Program-made: the position numbers and the translations under genes
Assembly: GCA_002419365.1 (NCBI GenBank)
Contig: DIGA01000024.1
Span: 1-15,419, forward strand
Length of the DNA: 15,419 nt
Reading direction: 5' to 3'
Source of the DNA: Mageeibacillus sp. UBA5734
GTDB lineage: Bacteria > Bacillota > Clostridia > Saccharofermentanales > UBA5734
In this document: piece after piece, positions 1-7,375 of the stretch
How positions within the stretch are numbered: position 1 is the first letter of the stretch
How the letters are laid out: each line of letters begins with the position of its first letter
Notes under the pieces: generated by a model
Seen by the model: the letters and a program-made list of their open reading frames with translations, nothing else
Databases searched by the model: none
What the model was told of the DNA's origin: nothing

Positions 1-386
1 ATCAGGTCATAGGGGATTGTCTGCCCGGGCTTGAACCGGATGCAGCTTTTACCCATGTCGAGCTTGCCCGGAACCCCGTCGGCGTAGGCGGCCGTAAACC
101 AGTCCAGCTGTCCGGGCAGGGCATAGAGAGCCATGTGGTACAGGGCAATGTGGTTTTTCTGGGCCGCCAGGCTGACAAAGGGCAAAGCCTGCCTGGGATC
201 GACGTGGTAGCCAGGCGGGTAGATGGCATGGGGCACGACATAAGTGATCATGCCGTAGGCCATGGTTTCCTCGAGTTCTGAAGGCAGGTTGGCGCGTAAA
301 ATCTCGCGCAGACGGGTCACACTTTCACGTTGATGATCCGGCAGGGCGGCGAGGTACTCCTCCGGGGTATTGGCCTGGATCTGCAT
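1..386 (-). CDS. DUF1801 domain protein (YdhG-like), 3' end cut by window
   Basis: 128 codons are visible and the C-terminus lies beyond the left edge. The protein begins MQIQANTPEEYLAALP and carries the family landmarks MAYGMITYVVPHAIYPPGYH (about residues 42-60), SLAAQKNHIALY (72-83) and LDMGKSCIRF (109-118), which match the DUF1801 fold of small cytosolic proteins. The biochemical role is not established; some relatives are proposed to be iron-chaperone or frataxin-like, and I would not assign that here. Two in-frame ATGs exist, at 392 and 386. A GGAGG sits 2 nt before the first and 8 nt before the second, so I chose 386. The start lies only 25 bp past a strong terminator hairpin that closes the upstream cyclase gene, so the gene probably depends on read-through or on a promoter inside that gene. 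I am confident of the family and not of the function. Confidence 0.82.
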   Translation of the reverse strand, partial: MQIQANTPEEYLAALPDHQRESVTRLREILRANLPSELEETMAYGMITYVVPHAIYPPGYHVDPRQALPFVSLAAQKNHIALYHMALYALPGQLDWFTAAYADGVPGKLDMGKSCIRFKPGQTIPYDL

Positions 387-402
387 AGGCATGACCTCCA
401 GA

Positions 403-447
403 AATCAAAATCGCCCAGCCTGGTGGATGATTGGCCGGGCTGGGCGA
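403..447 (-). terminator. Rho-independent terminator after the cyclase gene
   Basis: Read on the minus strand, arms at 438-447 and 411-420 pair perfectly over 10 bp (TCGCCCAGCC with its complement). The stem extends to about 13 bp by G-C pairs and one G-U pair, with a loop of about 11 nt. The hairpin is followed on the minus strand by TTTTGATTT (402-410). The plus side has no comparable T-run, so it should act on leftward transcripts. It lies 22 nt past the cyclase stop codon and is the only convincing terminator for the leftward glmU-pth-mfd-cyclase unit. Confidence 0.85.
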
Positions 448-468
448 CTTCTCTGCGGGACAGGTGTG

Positions 469-1110
469 CTAGCGGATGTCGCTGGCGAAAGCCCGGACCG
501 GACTGCCATCCGCACCCGGAATCAGGAGCGGCACAGCGCAGAAATAGATACGCTTGCCGACCAATTTGGACAGATTGGCCAGTCCTTCGACGATGATCAT
601 GCCATTGCCGAGGATCGCGCGGTGCATGTAGCGCTTGTCAAACCCAGGGCGCACGATCTCGCGCACAGTCGGCAAGTCGAGGCCAAAGAGGCGGACGCCC
701 TTTTCGATCAGGAGCTCGGATGTACCAGCGGCAAAGGATGGGATGTCCTGGAAGAAGGCGGATGTGCCGCCGCGGTGTTCCCAGTCAGTAGATAACAGGA
801 CGAAGTCACCGGGTTGCCAGGCACTCCAGTCTGCAGCCGTCAGATCAAGCGCCTGGTCGGGCTGCCAGGGGACGGACAGGACGACCGCGGGACCCATGAA
901 GCGGTCCAGGGGCACCGATTCAATGGCCGGTCCACTGGCCACAAAATGGCGTGGCACGTCGAGATGGGTACCGGTATGGCAGCCTAGGGAAAGATGGGTC
1001 AGCTGGACGCCGTCTGTTTCATGGGTATGGGGGCGGCTGACCTGGCAGGGCGGATCGCCCGGGTAGACAGGCATCTGATCGTACAAGGGCCAGGACAAAT
1101 CGTAAATCAT
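469..1110 (-). CDS. cyclase family protein (arylformamidase/kynurenine formamidase-like)
   Basis: 213 aa, normal length for the cyclase (PF04199) family of metal-dependent amidohydrolases. The signature HTGTHLDVPRHF lies at residues 45-56 and supplies the metal-ligand and catalytic histidines and the aspartate (H45, H49, D51, H55). The later motifs LFGLDLPTVRE (141-151) and VEGLANL (174-180) also fit the family. Characterised members include KynB, which hydrolyses N-formylkynurenine in tryptophan breakdown, and cyclamide or isatin hydrolases, so the substrate cannot be fixed from sequence. No other kynurenine-pathway gene is visible, so the nearby trp operon does not by itself support a KynB role. 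The start at ATG 1110 has GAGGAGGT about 7 nt upstream. The gene follows mfd by 93 nt with no convincing terminator between, so it may be the last gene of the glmU-pth-mfd transcript. It probably acts in the cytosol; no signal peptide is seen. Confidence 0.87.
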   Translation of the reverse strand: MIYDLSWPLYDQMPVYPGDPPCQVSRPHTHETDGVQLTHLSLGCHTGTHLDVPRHFVASGPAIESVPLDRFMGPAVVLSVPWQPDQALDLTAADWSAWQPGDFVLLSTDWEHRGGTSAFFQDIPSFAAGTSELLIEKGVRLFGLDLPTVREIVRPGFDKRYMHRAILGNGMIIVEGLANLSKLVGKRIYFCAVPLLIPGADGSPVRAFASDIR

Positions 1111-1203
1111 GGGATGAACCTCCTCATGCTTGACTTTCTATCTTTATTTTATCACGTCTCCTGCCAGAAAGTGGCACCCGTGGTCAATTTGCGCCAGCCT
1201 TGG

Positions 1204-4200
1204 TCAGCTGGCTTGTGGCAGGGCCAAGCTGTCCATCAGGGCAAAGAGGTCGCGCAGGTTTTTCGTCCAGTCCGGCCGTGACTTTGCTGCCGCGCGATAG
1301 ACCAGGTATGGCTTGTTCCCGGCATTGAACAAGATGCGGCCCTTGAAGGCCGGCGCCCCGAGCAGACTGGACAGCAGCTGCATGTCCGGCTTTTTGTTTT
1401 CAGCGTAGGTCAGGACGAAGTTGTCCTGGACCACTTCGACTTTCTGGATCCCATGGCGGCCTGCCTGAGCCCGGACCAGCGCGATATCGGTCAGCCAGCT
1501 GACGGCGTCCGGCAGCTCGCCGAAGCGGTCGACCAGTTCGTCCTGGACATCGAGGTGATCCTGCACGCTGCCGATGCCAGCAATCCGGCGGTACATGTCC
1601 ATGCGCTGGCCTTCGTCCGGGATATAGAGTTTGGGGATATAGGCGTCGATGTTGAGATCGATTGTGGCCGCGATACCTTTCTCCTTGACCTCACCCTGCA
1701 GCTCATGGATCGCTTCTTCGAGCATTTTGCAATAGAGGTCATAACCGATCGCATCGAGATGGCCGTGTTGCTCGCCACCGAGCAAATTACCTGCACCGCG
1801 CACTTCGAGGTCGCGCAGGGCGATCTTGAAACCAGAACCCAGCTCGGTGAAATCACGGATCGCAGCCAGGCGTTTCTCAGCGATTTCGGTCAGGATCTTG
1901 TCGCGCCGGTAGGTGATGTAGGCAAAGGCCTGGCGGTCGGAGCGGCCGACCCGGCCGCGCAGCTGGTAGAGCTGGGCCAGCCCGAGGCGGTCCGCGTCTT
2001 CGATGATGATCGTGTTGACATGGGGCATATCAATGCCCGATTCGATGATTGTCGTGCAGACCAGGATATCGGCTCCACCCTCGATGAAATCGGCGATGAC
2101 TTCTTCGAGGCGTTTTTCGCTCATTTTGCCATGTGCGACCGCAATCCGGGCGCCTGGCAGCAGTTTGCCGAGCTGGGCTGCTTTCTCCTGGATGCGGCGG
2201 GTGTCATTGAACAGATAGAAAACCTGGCCCTGGCGCGACAATTCGCGCAAGATGGCTTCGGTCATGATCGCTTCGTCGTATTCCATGACATAGGTCTGGA
2301 CCGGGCGGCGTTCGTGCGGCGGCTCCTCGAGGACACTGATGTCGCGGATGCCGGACATCGCCATGTGCAGCGTGCGCGGGATTGGTGTGGCTGACAAGGT
2401 CAGGACATCGACATCGGGATAGCTGGCCTTGATCTTTTCCTTGTGGTCGACGCCGAAGCGCTGTTCCTCGTCGACAACGAGCAGGCCGAGATTCTTGAAA
2501 TGGACATCCTGGGACAACAGGCGATGCGTGCCAACAATAATATCAACCTTGCCCGTCGCCGCACCTGAGACCGTCTGCTTTTGCAGCGCATCACTGGCAA
2601 AACGGCTTAAAAGCCCTACAGTGACGGGGAAACCTGCCATGCGTTTCCTGAGGTTTTCGTAATGCTGCTGGGCCAGAACGGTGGTCGGGGCCAGGAAAGC
2701 CGCCTGCTTGCTGTCCATGACACATTTGAAAACAGCGCGAAAAGCAACCTCGGTCTTGCCAAAACCGACATCACCGCAGAGCAGCCGGTCCATGACTTTT
2801 TCCGATTCCATGTCGCGTTTGATTTCCGAAATGCTGGTCGTCTGGTCAGCCGTCTCGTCATGGGGGAAATTCTCTTCGAACTCCTGCTGCCACACAGTAT
2901 CCGGACTGAAGGGAAATCCACGGTGGGCGGCACGTTCAGCATAGAGCTTGATCAGATCCGTGGCCAGTTTCTTGATCGATTCCCGGGCACGTTCTTTCTG
3001 GCGGGCCCATTCCTGGCCGCCGAGCTTTGAGAGTTTAGGATCACGACCCTCAGCCCCGACGAATTTCTGGATCTGGTCGAGGCTCTCCATCGGGATGTAG
3101 AGGCTGTCGTCATTGGCGTAGGTGATCAGGAGGTAATCGCGCCGCACGCCGCCGGTTTCGAGCTGGACCAGCCCATCATAGCGGCCGATGCCGTGGGCTT
3201 CATGGACGACCATTTCCCCGGGCACGAGGTCGCTGAACAGGTCGATCTTGATCCCGCTGGTCTGGCGGCGCCGACCGGTCCGTTCGCTGCCAAAAATGTC
3301 TTGCGAGCCAATCAGGGCCAGCTTGGCCGCCGGCCAGACAAAACCGGTGCGCAGGGCGCTTTCAGAGACCGTGATGGTCTGGCCTTTTTCACGGAACAGA
3401 TCCTGCAGGCGCTGCCGGCGGCTGTCCGACCCGGCAAACAGACAGGTCTGGTAGCCCGTGTGCATCAGATCCAGGCAGTCAGCGGCCAGCTTTTCTTCGC
3501 GGCCGCGGTAGCCATCGGCGGGCCGCCCGTTGATGTCGAGATTCAGGGCGCCGGGCAGGCCATTACCTGAGGCGCCAATCTGGGCCAGAGCGATGACCGA
3601 GCTCTGCTGGTCGATCCAGCGCGCGAGATCGACGCCGCGTAGCTGGGCTTCGTGCGTAACCGGCAAGACCTGTGCCTTGCTGAACATGGTGCGGTAGCGT
3701 TCGTCAAAATCAGCCTGGGCGGCGTCGAGGCGGTTGCGCCAGCGCAGCGGCTCGTCGAGGAAAATGGTGCATCCGGCGGCTTTGGCGTGGTCGAGGATGG
3801 TGGCCTTTTCCGGGGTGAACAAGGGCAGCCAGCGGTCAATGCCCGAGAAGGCCACCTGTTGGCGGAACCGGTCGAGATCGCGATGGGCCAGCTGGCGCAC
3901 GGCTTCCGCTTCCTCTCGGAATGCACCATTGGCGACCATTTCCTTGAACACTTGGCTGGCGATGGTCTCCATCTGGGACGCAATCTGGTCGTGCTCGTCC
4001 GCCTGGGTCAAAAGCTCACGCATCGGTGGGATCACCGCCTGCTGCAGCATGTCCTGTGAACGCTGGCTTTCGATGTCAAAAGTCTTGATCGCATCGATTT
4101 CATCGTCAAAAAAAGACAGGCGCAGGCCAATGGCATCGTCACGGTCACCGGTGTCCGGCAAGCCGATGTCGATGATGTCGCCGCGGACAGCGAACTGGCC

Positions 4201-4728
4201 GGCCCCCTCGATCAGGCGCATCCGTTCATACCCCAGCGCCAGCAGCTCCCTGGCCAGGGACTGAGGTGCGACCTGCTGGCCAACAGCCAGGGTCAGGGTG
4301 CGCGCCTTGAGCGTCTCCGGACTGGGCAGGCGCTGGAGCAACGCCGCTGCCGGAACCACCAGGGCGGCAAAATCATGGCTCTGCAGACGGCCTAAAATGG
4401 ACAGGCGAGTCTGTTCTTCTTCGTGGCTGGCCGCCTCGGCATCCGTCAGATTCAGTTCGCGTGGGCGGAAGACCAGGACAGGACCGTCCAGCAACGCATC
4501 CAGATCGGCAGCGACTGACCGGGCCCTGAGTTCATCGGATACCAGGAAGCAGGGCCGGGAACCGGAGTGGGCCAGCAAGGCCAGGGCCAGGACAACCTTC
4601 TGGGTGTCACTGGGGCCAAACACATTGACCGGTTGCCTGAGCCCACGCGCAAACTTCTCGGACAAACGGGCAAAAACGGGGTCATTGGAGGCCTGGACCA
4701 AGAGCTTGGTCAAATCATTCGGATTCAT
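1204..4728 (-). CDS. mfd: transcription-repair coupling factor Mfd
   Basis: 1174 aa, full family length. This ATP-driven DNA translocase dislodges RNA polymerase stalled at lesions and recruits UvrA for nucleotide excision repair. Domains run in the standard order: a UvrB-like N-terminal module (about 1-330), a CarD-like RNA-polymerase-interacting domain starting LVPGEMVVHEAHGIGRYDG (501-519), and an SF2 motor. The motor has Walker A GDVGFGKTE (652-660), Walker B DEEQ (753-756), motif III LSATPIPRT (778-786), motif V near TTIIESGIDMPHVN (892-905) and motif VI QLRGRVGRS (922-930). The C-terminal TRCF domain is at about 1020-1130. All helicase motifs are intact. The ATG at 4728 has AAGGA about 5 nt upstream, and the first 14 nt overlap the end of pth, which suggests translational coupling. 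The stop lies inside a small GCCAGC/GCTGGC hairpin without a T-tract. The pth-mfd pairing is common in Bacillota. Confidence 0.98.
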   Translation of the reverse strand: MNPNDLTKLLVQASNDPVFARLSEKFARGLRQPVNVFGPSDTQKVVLALALLAHSGSRPCFLVSDELRARSVAADLDALLDGPVLVFRPRELNLTDAEAASHEEEQTRLSILGRLQSHDFAALVVPAAALLQRLPSPETLKARTLTLAVGQQVAPQSLARELLALGYERMRLIEGAGQFAVRGDIIDIGLPDTGDRDDAIGLRLSFFDDEIDAIKTFDIESQRSQDMLQQAVIPPMRELLTQADEHDQIASQMETIASQVFKEMVANGAFREEAEAVRQLAHRDLDRFRQQVAFSGIDRWLPLFTPEKATILDHAKAAGCTIFLDEPLRWRNRLDAAQADFDERYRTMFSKAQVLPVTHEAQLRGVDLARWIDQQSSVIALAQIGASGNGLPGALNLDINGRPADGYRGREEKLAADCLDLMHTGYQTCLFAGSDSRRQRLQDLFREKGQTITVSESALRTGFVWPAAKLALIGSQDIFGSERTGRRRQTSGIKIDLFSDLVPGEMVVHEAHGIGRYDGLVQLETGGVRRDYLLITYANDDSLYIPMESLDQIQKFVGAEGRDPKLSKLGGQEWARQKERARESIKKLATDLIKLYAERAAHRGFPFSPDTVWQQEFEENFPHDETADQTTSISEIKRDMESEKVMDRLLCGDVGFGKTEVAFRAVFKCVMDSKQAAFLAPTTVLAQQHYENLRKRMAGFPVTVGLLSRFASDALQKQTVSGAATGKVDIIVGTHRLLSQDVHFKNLGLLVVDEEQRFGVDHKEKIKASYPDVDVLTLSATPIPRTLHMAMSGIRDISVLEEPPHERRPVQTYVMEYDEAIMTEAILRELSRQGQVFYLFNDTRRIQEKAAQLGKLLPGARIAVAHGKMSEKRLEEVIADFIEGGADILVCTTIIESGIDMPHVNTIIIEDADRLGLAQLYQLRGRVGRSDRQAFAYITYRRDKILTEIAEKRLAAIRDFTELGSGFKIALRDLEVRGAGNLLGGEQHGHLDAIGYDLYCKMLEEAIHELQGEVKEKGIAATIDLNIDAYIPKLYIPDEGQRMDMYRRIAGIGSVQDHLDVQDELVDRFGELPDAVSWLTDIALVRAQAGRHGIQKVEVVQDNFVLTYAENKKPDMQLLSSLLGAPAFKGRILFNAGNKPYLVYRAAAKSRPDWTKNLRDLFALMDSLALPQAS

Positions 4729-5311
4729 GGCGTTCCTTTTTCTGGTTGGCCTGGTTCATCGCGGCCTCGATCCCGTCGCGCAGGGTCTTTTCAACAGCGT
4801 CTGCCGCCCGGCTGAAAGCCTCGAACATCTCCTTCTGCTGGTCTTGCGGGATGTCTGATAACACATAACTGACCAGCTCCCAGTTGGCCGGCAGCGGGCC
4901 AATGCCCACCCGGACACGCGGGAAGTCCTGGCGCCCCAGCTGGCTGATGATCGAGCGCATGCCATTGTGGGTTCCTGCTCCTCCACTGGGCCGCATGCGG
5001 ATCTGGCCAGCCGGCAGGTCGAGATCATCGTAGATCACCAGCGTGCGCTGGGGCGGTATTTTGTAGAAAGCCATCGCTTCGCGCACACTTTCCCCGGACA
5101 AGTTCATATAGGTGGTGGGCTGCAGCAGGACGACTTTCCGGCCAGCGATGGTGCCCTGGCCGGTCAGACCCTTGAAACGGATCTTATTGAGTGGGATCTG
5201 GTGACGCTGGCTCAAAACCTCCAGCACCAGGTAGCCACAATTGTGCCAGGTCTTTTCATACTGGCGGCCGGGGTTGCCCAGTCCGGCAACCAGCCAGAGT
5301 TCTTGTTCCAT
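4715..5311 (-). CDS. pth: peptidyl-tRNA hydrolase
   Basis: 198 aa, within or slightly above the usual range. It releases peptides from prematurely dissociated peptidyl-tRNAs so that the tRNAs can be recycled; it is cytosolic and generally essential. Family landmarks are GLGNPGRQY (10-18) with N13, the catalytic histidine in TWHNCGY (21-27, H23), TTYMNLSG (66-73) with N70, the catalytic-dyad aspartate region VIYDDLDLPAGQIRMRPSGG (92-111, D96), and THNGMRSI (114-121) with N116. The charged C-terminal tail (about 180-198, ending KKERHESE) is the part that overlaps mfd. The start at ATG 5311 has only a weak AAGGA about 14 nt upstream; no better in-frame start is visible, and the N-terminus aligns with the family. 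It lies 59 nt after glmU and was probably made on the same mRNA. Confidence 0.97.
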   Translation of the reverse strand: MEQELWLVAGLGNPGRQYEKTWHNCGYLVLEVLSQRHQIPLNKIRFKGLTGQGTIAGRKVVLLQPTTYMNLSGESVREAMAFYKIPPQRTLVIYDDLDLPAGQIRMRPSGGAGTHNGMRSIISQLGRQDFPRVRVGIGPLPANWELVSYVLSDIPQDQQKEMFEAFSRAADAVEKTLRDGIEAAMNQANQKKERHESE

Positions 5312-5370
5312 ACGTTGACTGTTATTCCTTATTCTGATAGCCGGTCAGATCCGCTGGTGCCTGGCAGCAC

Positions 5371-6759
5371 TCAGGGATTGACGCGCTGGTTTCTGAGCAG
5401 GCCGCGTGTCTTGACCCAGTCTTCCTTATTGGTCTGGTGGGCACGGGCGATCGCCAGCGCATAGTCCGGTACATTTTCCGTGATCGTCGAACCAGCGGCG
5501 ACATAGGCATTTTCTGCGACAGCGACCGGTGAAACGAGGCAGCTGTTGCTACCGATGAATGCATGGCTACCGATCGACGAGCGCGATTTGTTGACGCCAT
5601 CGTAGTTGGCTGTGCTGGAGGATGAGCCGATGTTGACGTTTTCACCGACATCGGTGTCGCCGATGTAGCACTGGTGGACGAGCAGGCAATCCTCGCCGAG
5701 GGTCGAGTTCTTGATTTCGACGAAATTGCCCAGCTTGCAGCGCAGGCCGATCTGGGAACCGGGGCGGATATGGGCATACGGGCCGATTTCACATTTCGAT
5801 TCGATCCGGCTCTGGGCAGCAGTGACATGGTCGAGGATGACTTCGTTGCCCGTCGTGACATCTGATAGATGCGTATCGGGTCCGATCAGGCAGGCCTGGC
5901 CGATATGCGTATGGCCTTTCAGGCTCGAATTGGGCAGAATCGTGGTGTCCATGCCAACCGTGACACCTTCTTCGATCCAGGTCGAAGCCGGGTCCATGAT
6001 GGTGACCCCGTTGACCATATGGCGGTCCAGGATGCGCTGGTTCAGGATATGCATCGCCTCCTGAAGCTGGCGCCGGTCATTGACGCCCAGGATTTCCTCG
6101 AAATCGAGGGTGCAGGCGCCAATCGTGAGACCATCCTGGATCAGGATCTCGATGGTGTCTGTCAGGTAATATTCTTTCTGGTCATTGCGGCAGCCGATCC
6201 GACCCAGTGCCGAGAGCAGTTTGGCGGTGTCAAAACAATACATGCCGGCATTGACTTCACGAACGGCGCGCTGCTCTTCACTGGCATCGCGATGCTCAAC
6301 GATACGTTCGATATGGCCCTGGCTGTTGCGGATGATGCGGCCATAGCCAGTCGGATCAGGCGCCAGTGCCGTCACGACTATCCCGGCATAATCGCCTTGT
6401 TCAAACTGGTCCAGGACACGGCGCAGGGAATCAGCGGTAATCAGCGGCGTGTCGCCGCAGACAATCAGCGTCGCGCCATCGCGACCTTCGAGGAAATGGG
6501 AAGCCTGCAGCACGGCGTGCCCGGTACCCAGCTGCTGCTCCTGCAGGACAAAGGCGACGGATTCGCCTAAGATGGCGCGAACTTCCTCCTGGCGGTAACC
6601 GACAATATAGACCTGGTCCTCGGCGCCGGCTTCATCCAGAGCGGATTTGACCCAGCTGACCAGTGGCTTACCTGCGGCCTCGTGGACGACCTTTGCATGG
6701 GTGGATTTCATCCTTTTTCCTTCACCAGCGGCCAGGACTACAGCGCAGACTTGCATCAT
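5371..6759 (-). CDS. glmU: bifunctional UDP-N-acetylglucosamine pyrophosphorylase / glucosamine-1-phosphate N-acetyltransferase
   Basis: 462 aa, full length. The enzyme acetylates glucosamine-1-phosphate with acetyl-CoA and then couples the product to UTP, giving UDP-GlcNAc for peptidoglycan. The N-terminal uridylyltransferase shows LAAGEGKRMKS (9-19), QQLGTGHAV (75-83), CGDTPLI (101-107), TGYGRI (137-142) and GVND (225-228). The C-terminal left-handed beta-helix carries hexapeptide repeats, NFVEIKNS (345-352), the catalytic histidine H362 and NYDG (385-388). The acetyl-CoA loop reads NIGSSSSTANYDG instead of the NIGAGTITCNYDG type. Actinobacterial enzymes have a similar GASS there, so I read it as natural variation. 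The start at ATG 6759 (ATGATG, so 6756 is also possible) has GGAGG 6 nt upstream. It is the first gene of a leftward unit with pth and mfd, driven by a TGGTATAAT promoter. Confidence 0.97.
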   Translation of the reverse strand: MMQVCAVVLAAGEGKRMKSTHAKVVHEAAGKPLVSWVKSALDEAGAEDQVYIVGYRQEEVRAILGESVAFVLQEQQLGTGHAVLQASHFLEGRDGATLIVCGDTPLITADSLRRVLDQFEQGDYAGIVVTALAPDPTGYGRIIRNSQGHIERIVEHRDASEEQRAVREVNAGMYCFDTAKLLSALGRIGCRNDQKEYYLTDTIEILIQDGLTIGACTLDFEEILGVNDRRQLQEAMHILNQRILDRHMVNGVTIMDPASTWIEEGVTVGMDTTILPNSSLKGHTHIGQACLIGPDTHLSDVTTGNEVILDHVTAAQSRIESKCEIGPYAHIRPGSQIGLRCKLGNFVEIKNSTLGEDCLLVHQCYIGDTDVGENVNIGSSSSTANYDGVNKSRSSIGSHAFIGSNSCLVSPVAVAENAYVAAGSTITENVPDYALAIARAHQTNKEDWVKTRGLLRNQRVNP

Positions 6760-6793
6760 TCAATACCTCCAGGAGCGTCTCTTTCCACCCGCC

Positions 6794-6802
6794 ATTATAC
6801 CA
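6794..6802 (-). promoter_or_regulatory. extended -10 promoter for glmU
   Basis: Read on the minus strand, TGGTATAAT has a perfect TATAAT hexamer preceded by a TGn extended -10 element. No good TTGACA-like -35 lies 16-19 bp upstream (a TTCATG is 23 bp away), consistent with an extended -10 promoter. Transcription would start near 6786, giving a leader of roughly 27 nt that contains the glmU GGAGG. Confidence 0.6.
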
Positions 6803-6886
6803 GATCTCCCGGGGCCCGGCCTCATGAACTTTTCATGTCAGGCCATTGGATTCAGGCGACCGGGCCCGGATTCCTATTTTCTGCTC

Positions 6887-7171
6887 TGTGGAGATGTGGA
6901 AAAAGTCTCCTCTGAAATTGTGGATAAAGTGGATAACTTTGTGTATAACTCACAACCCTGTTTCACGCGTAATATTCTTGTAAAGAGATTGAAACACTAG
7001 CGTTTCACGGATTTTACATAGATCTGATCAAACTTGTCTGGTTTTACAGTTGTTTTGCAAAAGAGCTGTAAACAGCACCATTCACCGCCTGTCATCCTTT
7101 CATCTTTTGTGCATTGTGTCACAGACCGAACAATCATTCGCCGGGAAAGCTCTGTGGATAACTGTGGAAAA
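6887..7171 (-). promoter_or_regulatory. cluster of DnaA-box-like 9-mers
   Basis: On the plus strand TGTGGATAA, the exact complement of the DnaA box TTATCCACA, occurs at 6919-6927 and 7153-7161. One-mismatch copies are AGTGGATAA (6928-6936, directly abutting the first), TGTGTATAA (6940-6948), TGTGGAAAA (6895-6903) and TGTGGAAAA (7163-7171, 1 nt after the second exact box). A weaker TGTGGAGAT lies at 6887-6895. All share one orientation. They fall into two groups flanking an AT-rich segment (about 6957-7080). DnaA-box clusters occur at oriC, at titration or reactivation sites and at DnaA-regulated promoters, and the sequence alone does not say which this is. The glmU promoter lies just beyond the left group. 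Confidence 0.6.
6957..7080. repeat. AT-rich segment with inverted repeats
   Basis: This stretch is much richer in A+T than its surroundings and holds several dyads. The 18-bp near-palindrome TGAAACACTAGCGTTTCA (6990-7007) has one mismatched pair, and GTTTCACG recurs directly at 6960-6967 and 7002-7009. TTTACAG (7043-7049) pairs with CTGTAAA (7066-7072) around the perfect palindrome TTTTGCAAAA (7053-7062), and GCTGT/ACAGC (7065-7069/7072-7076) overlaps the right arm. No believable reading frame is present. These could be operator sites or an unwinding-type element between the two DnaA-box groups; the role is unknown. Confidence 0.5.
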
Positions 7172-7340
7172 GCACCTGCGCATGGCGCGAGCACGGGCGG
7201 GGGCGGGGGTGCGTGGCGGGTTCATCCAAAACCGGCAATTGCCGGAATCTGCACCGGGGGTCGCGCCCCAAATGGCACAAGTTCCACCCGGCGCGAACCG
7301 ACCGGGCACCTGAGACCCTAGAGCCCTGCTCGCCACCCTA
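7172..7340. other. GC-rich non-coding stretch of unknown role
   Basis: I see no supportable gene on either strand here; the available frames give low-complexity Gly/Arg/Pro-rich peptides without ribosome binding sites. Visible structure includes a G-run (about 7196-7210), the perfect 14-bp palindrome CCGGCAATTGCCGG (7232-7245), GGGG/CCCC arms (7257-7260/7266-7269) and CCCGG/CCGGG arms further right. It ends where the trp promoter begins. I do not recognise any known structured RNA in it. Confidence 0.4.
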
Positions 7341-7369
7341 TTGACAAATGCCAGAAACGCGTCTAGGAT
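7341..7369 (+). promoter_or_regulatory. sigma-A-type promoter of the trp operon
   Basis: A perfect -35 TTGACA (7341-7346) is followed by a 17-bp spacer and TAGGAT (7364-7369), which matches 4 of 6 positions of the -10 consensus including the conserved first, second and last bases. The predicted start is near 7376, just before the T-box leader, which supports the assignment. Confidence 0.75.
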
Positions 7370-7375
7370 TGTTTT

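Noticed and set aside
1172..1212. Hairpins GCCAGC/GCTGGC and TGCCA/TGGCA after mfd as a terminator
   Set aside because: Stems are only 5-6 bp and no T-run follows on the minus strand; read-through into the cyclase gene seems likely.
1453..2394. Long plus-strand open frame of 313 codons opposite mfd
   Set aside because: It is the antisense shadow of a highly conserved Mfd region, with no domain and no ribosome binding site; similar antisense frames in the trp genes were rejected for the same reason.
5601..5640. GlmU acetyl-CoA loop NIGSSSSTANYDG as an active-site defect
   Set aside because: It departs from the E. coli-type GAGTI, but actinobacterial GlmU has a comparable GASS at this place, and H362 and NYDG are intact.
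7034..7336. Open frames of 78-95 codons on both strands in the intergenic region
   Set aside because: They are low-complexity Gly/Arg/Pro-rich peptides without ribosome binding sites or motifs, overlapping DnaA-like boxes and palindromes.
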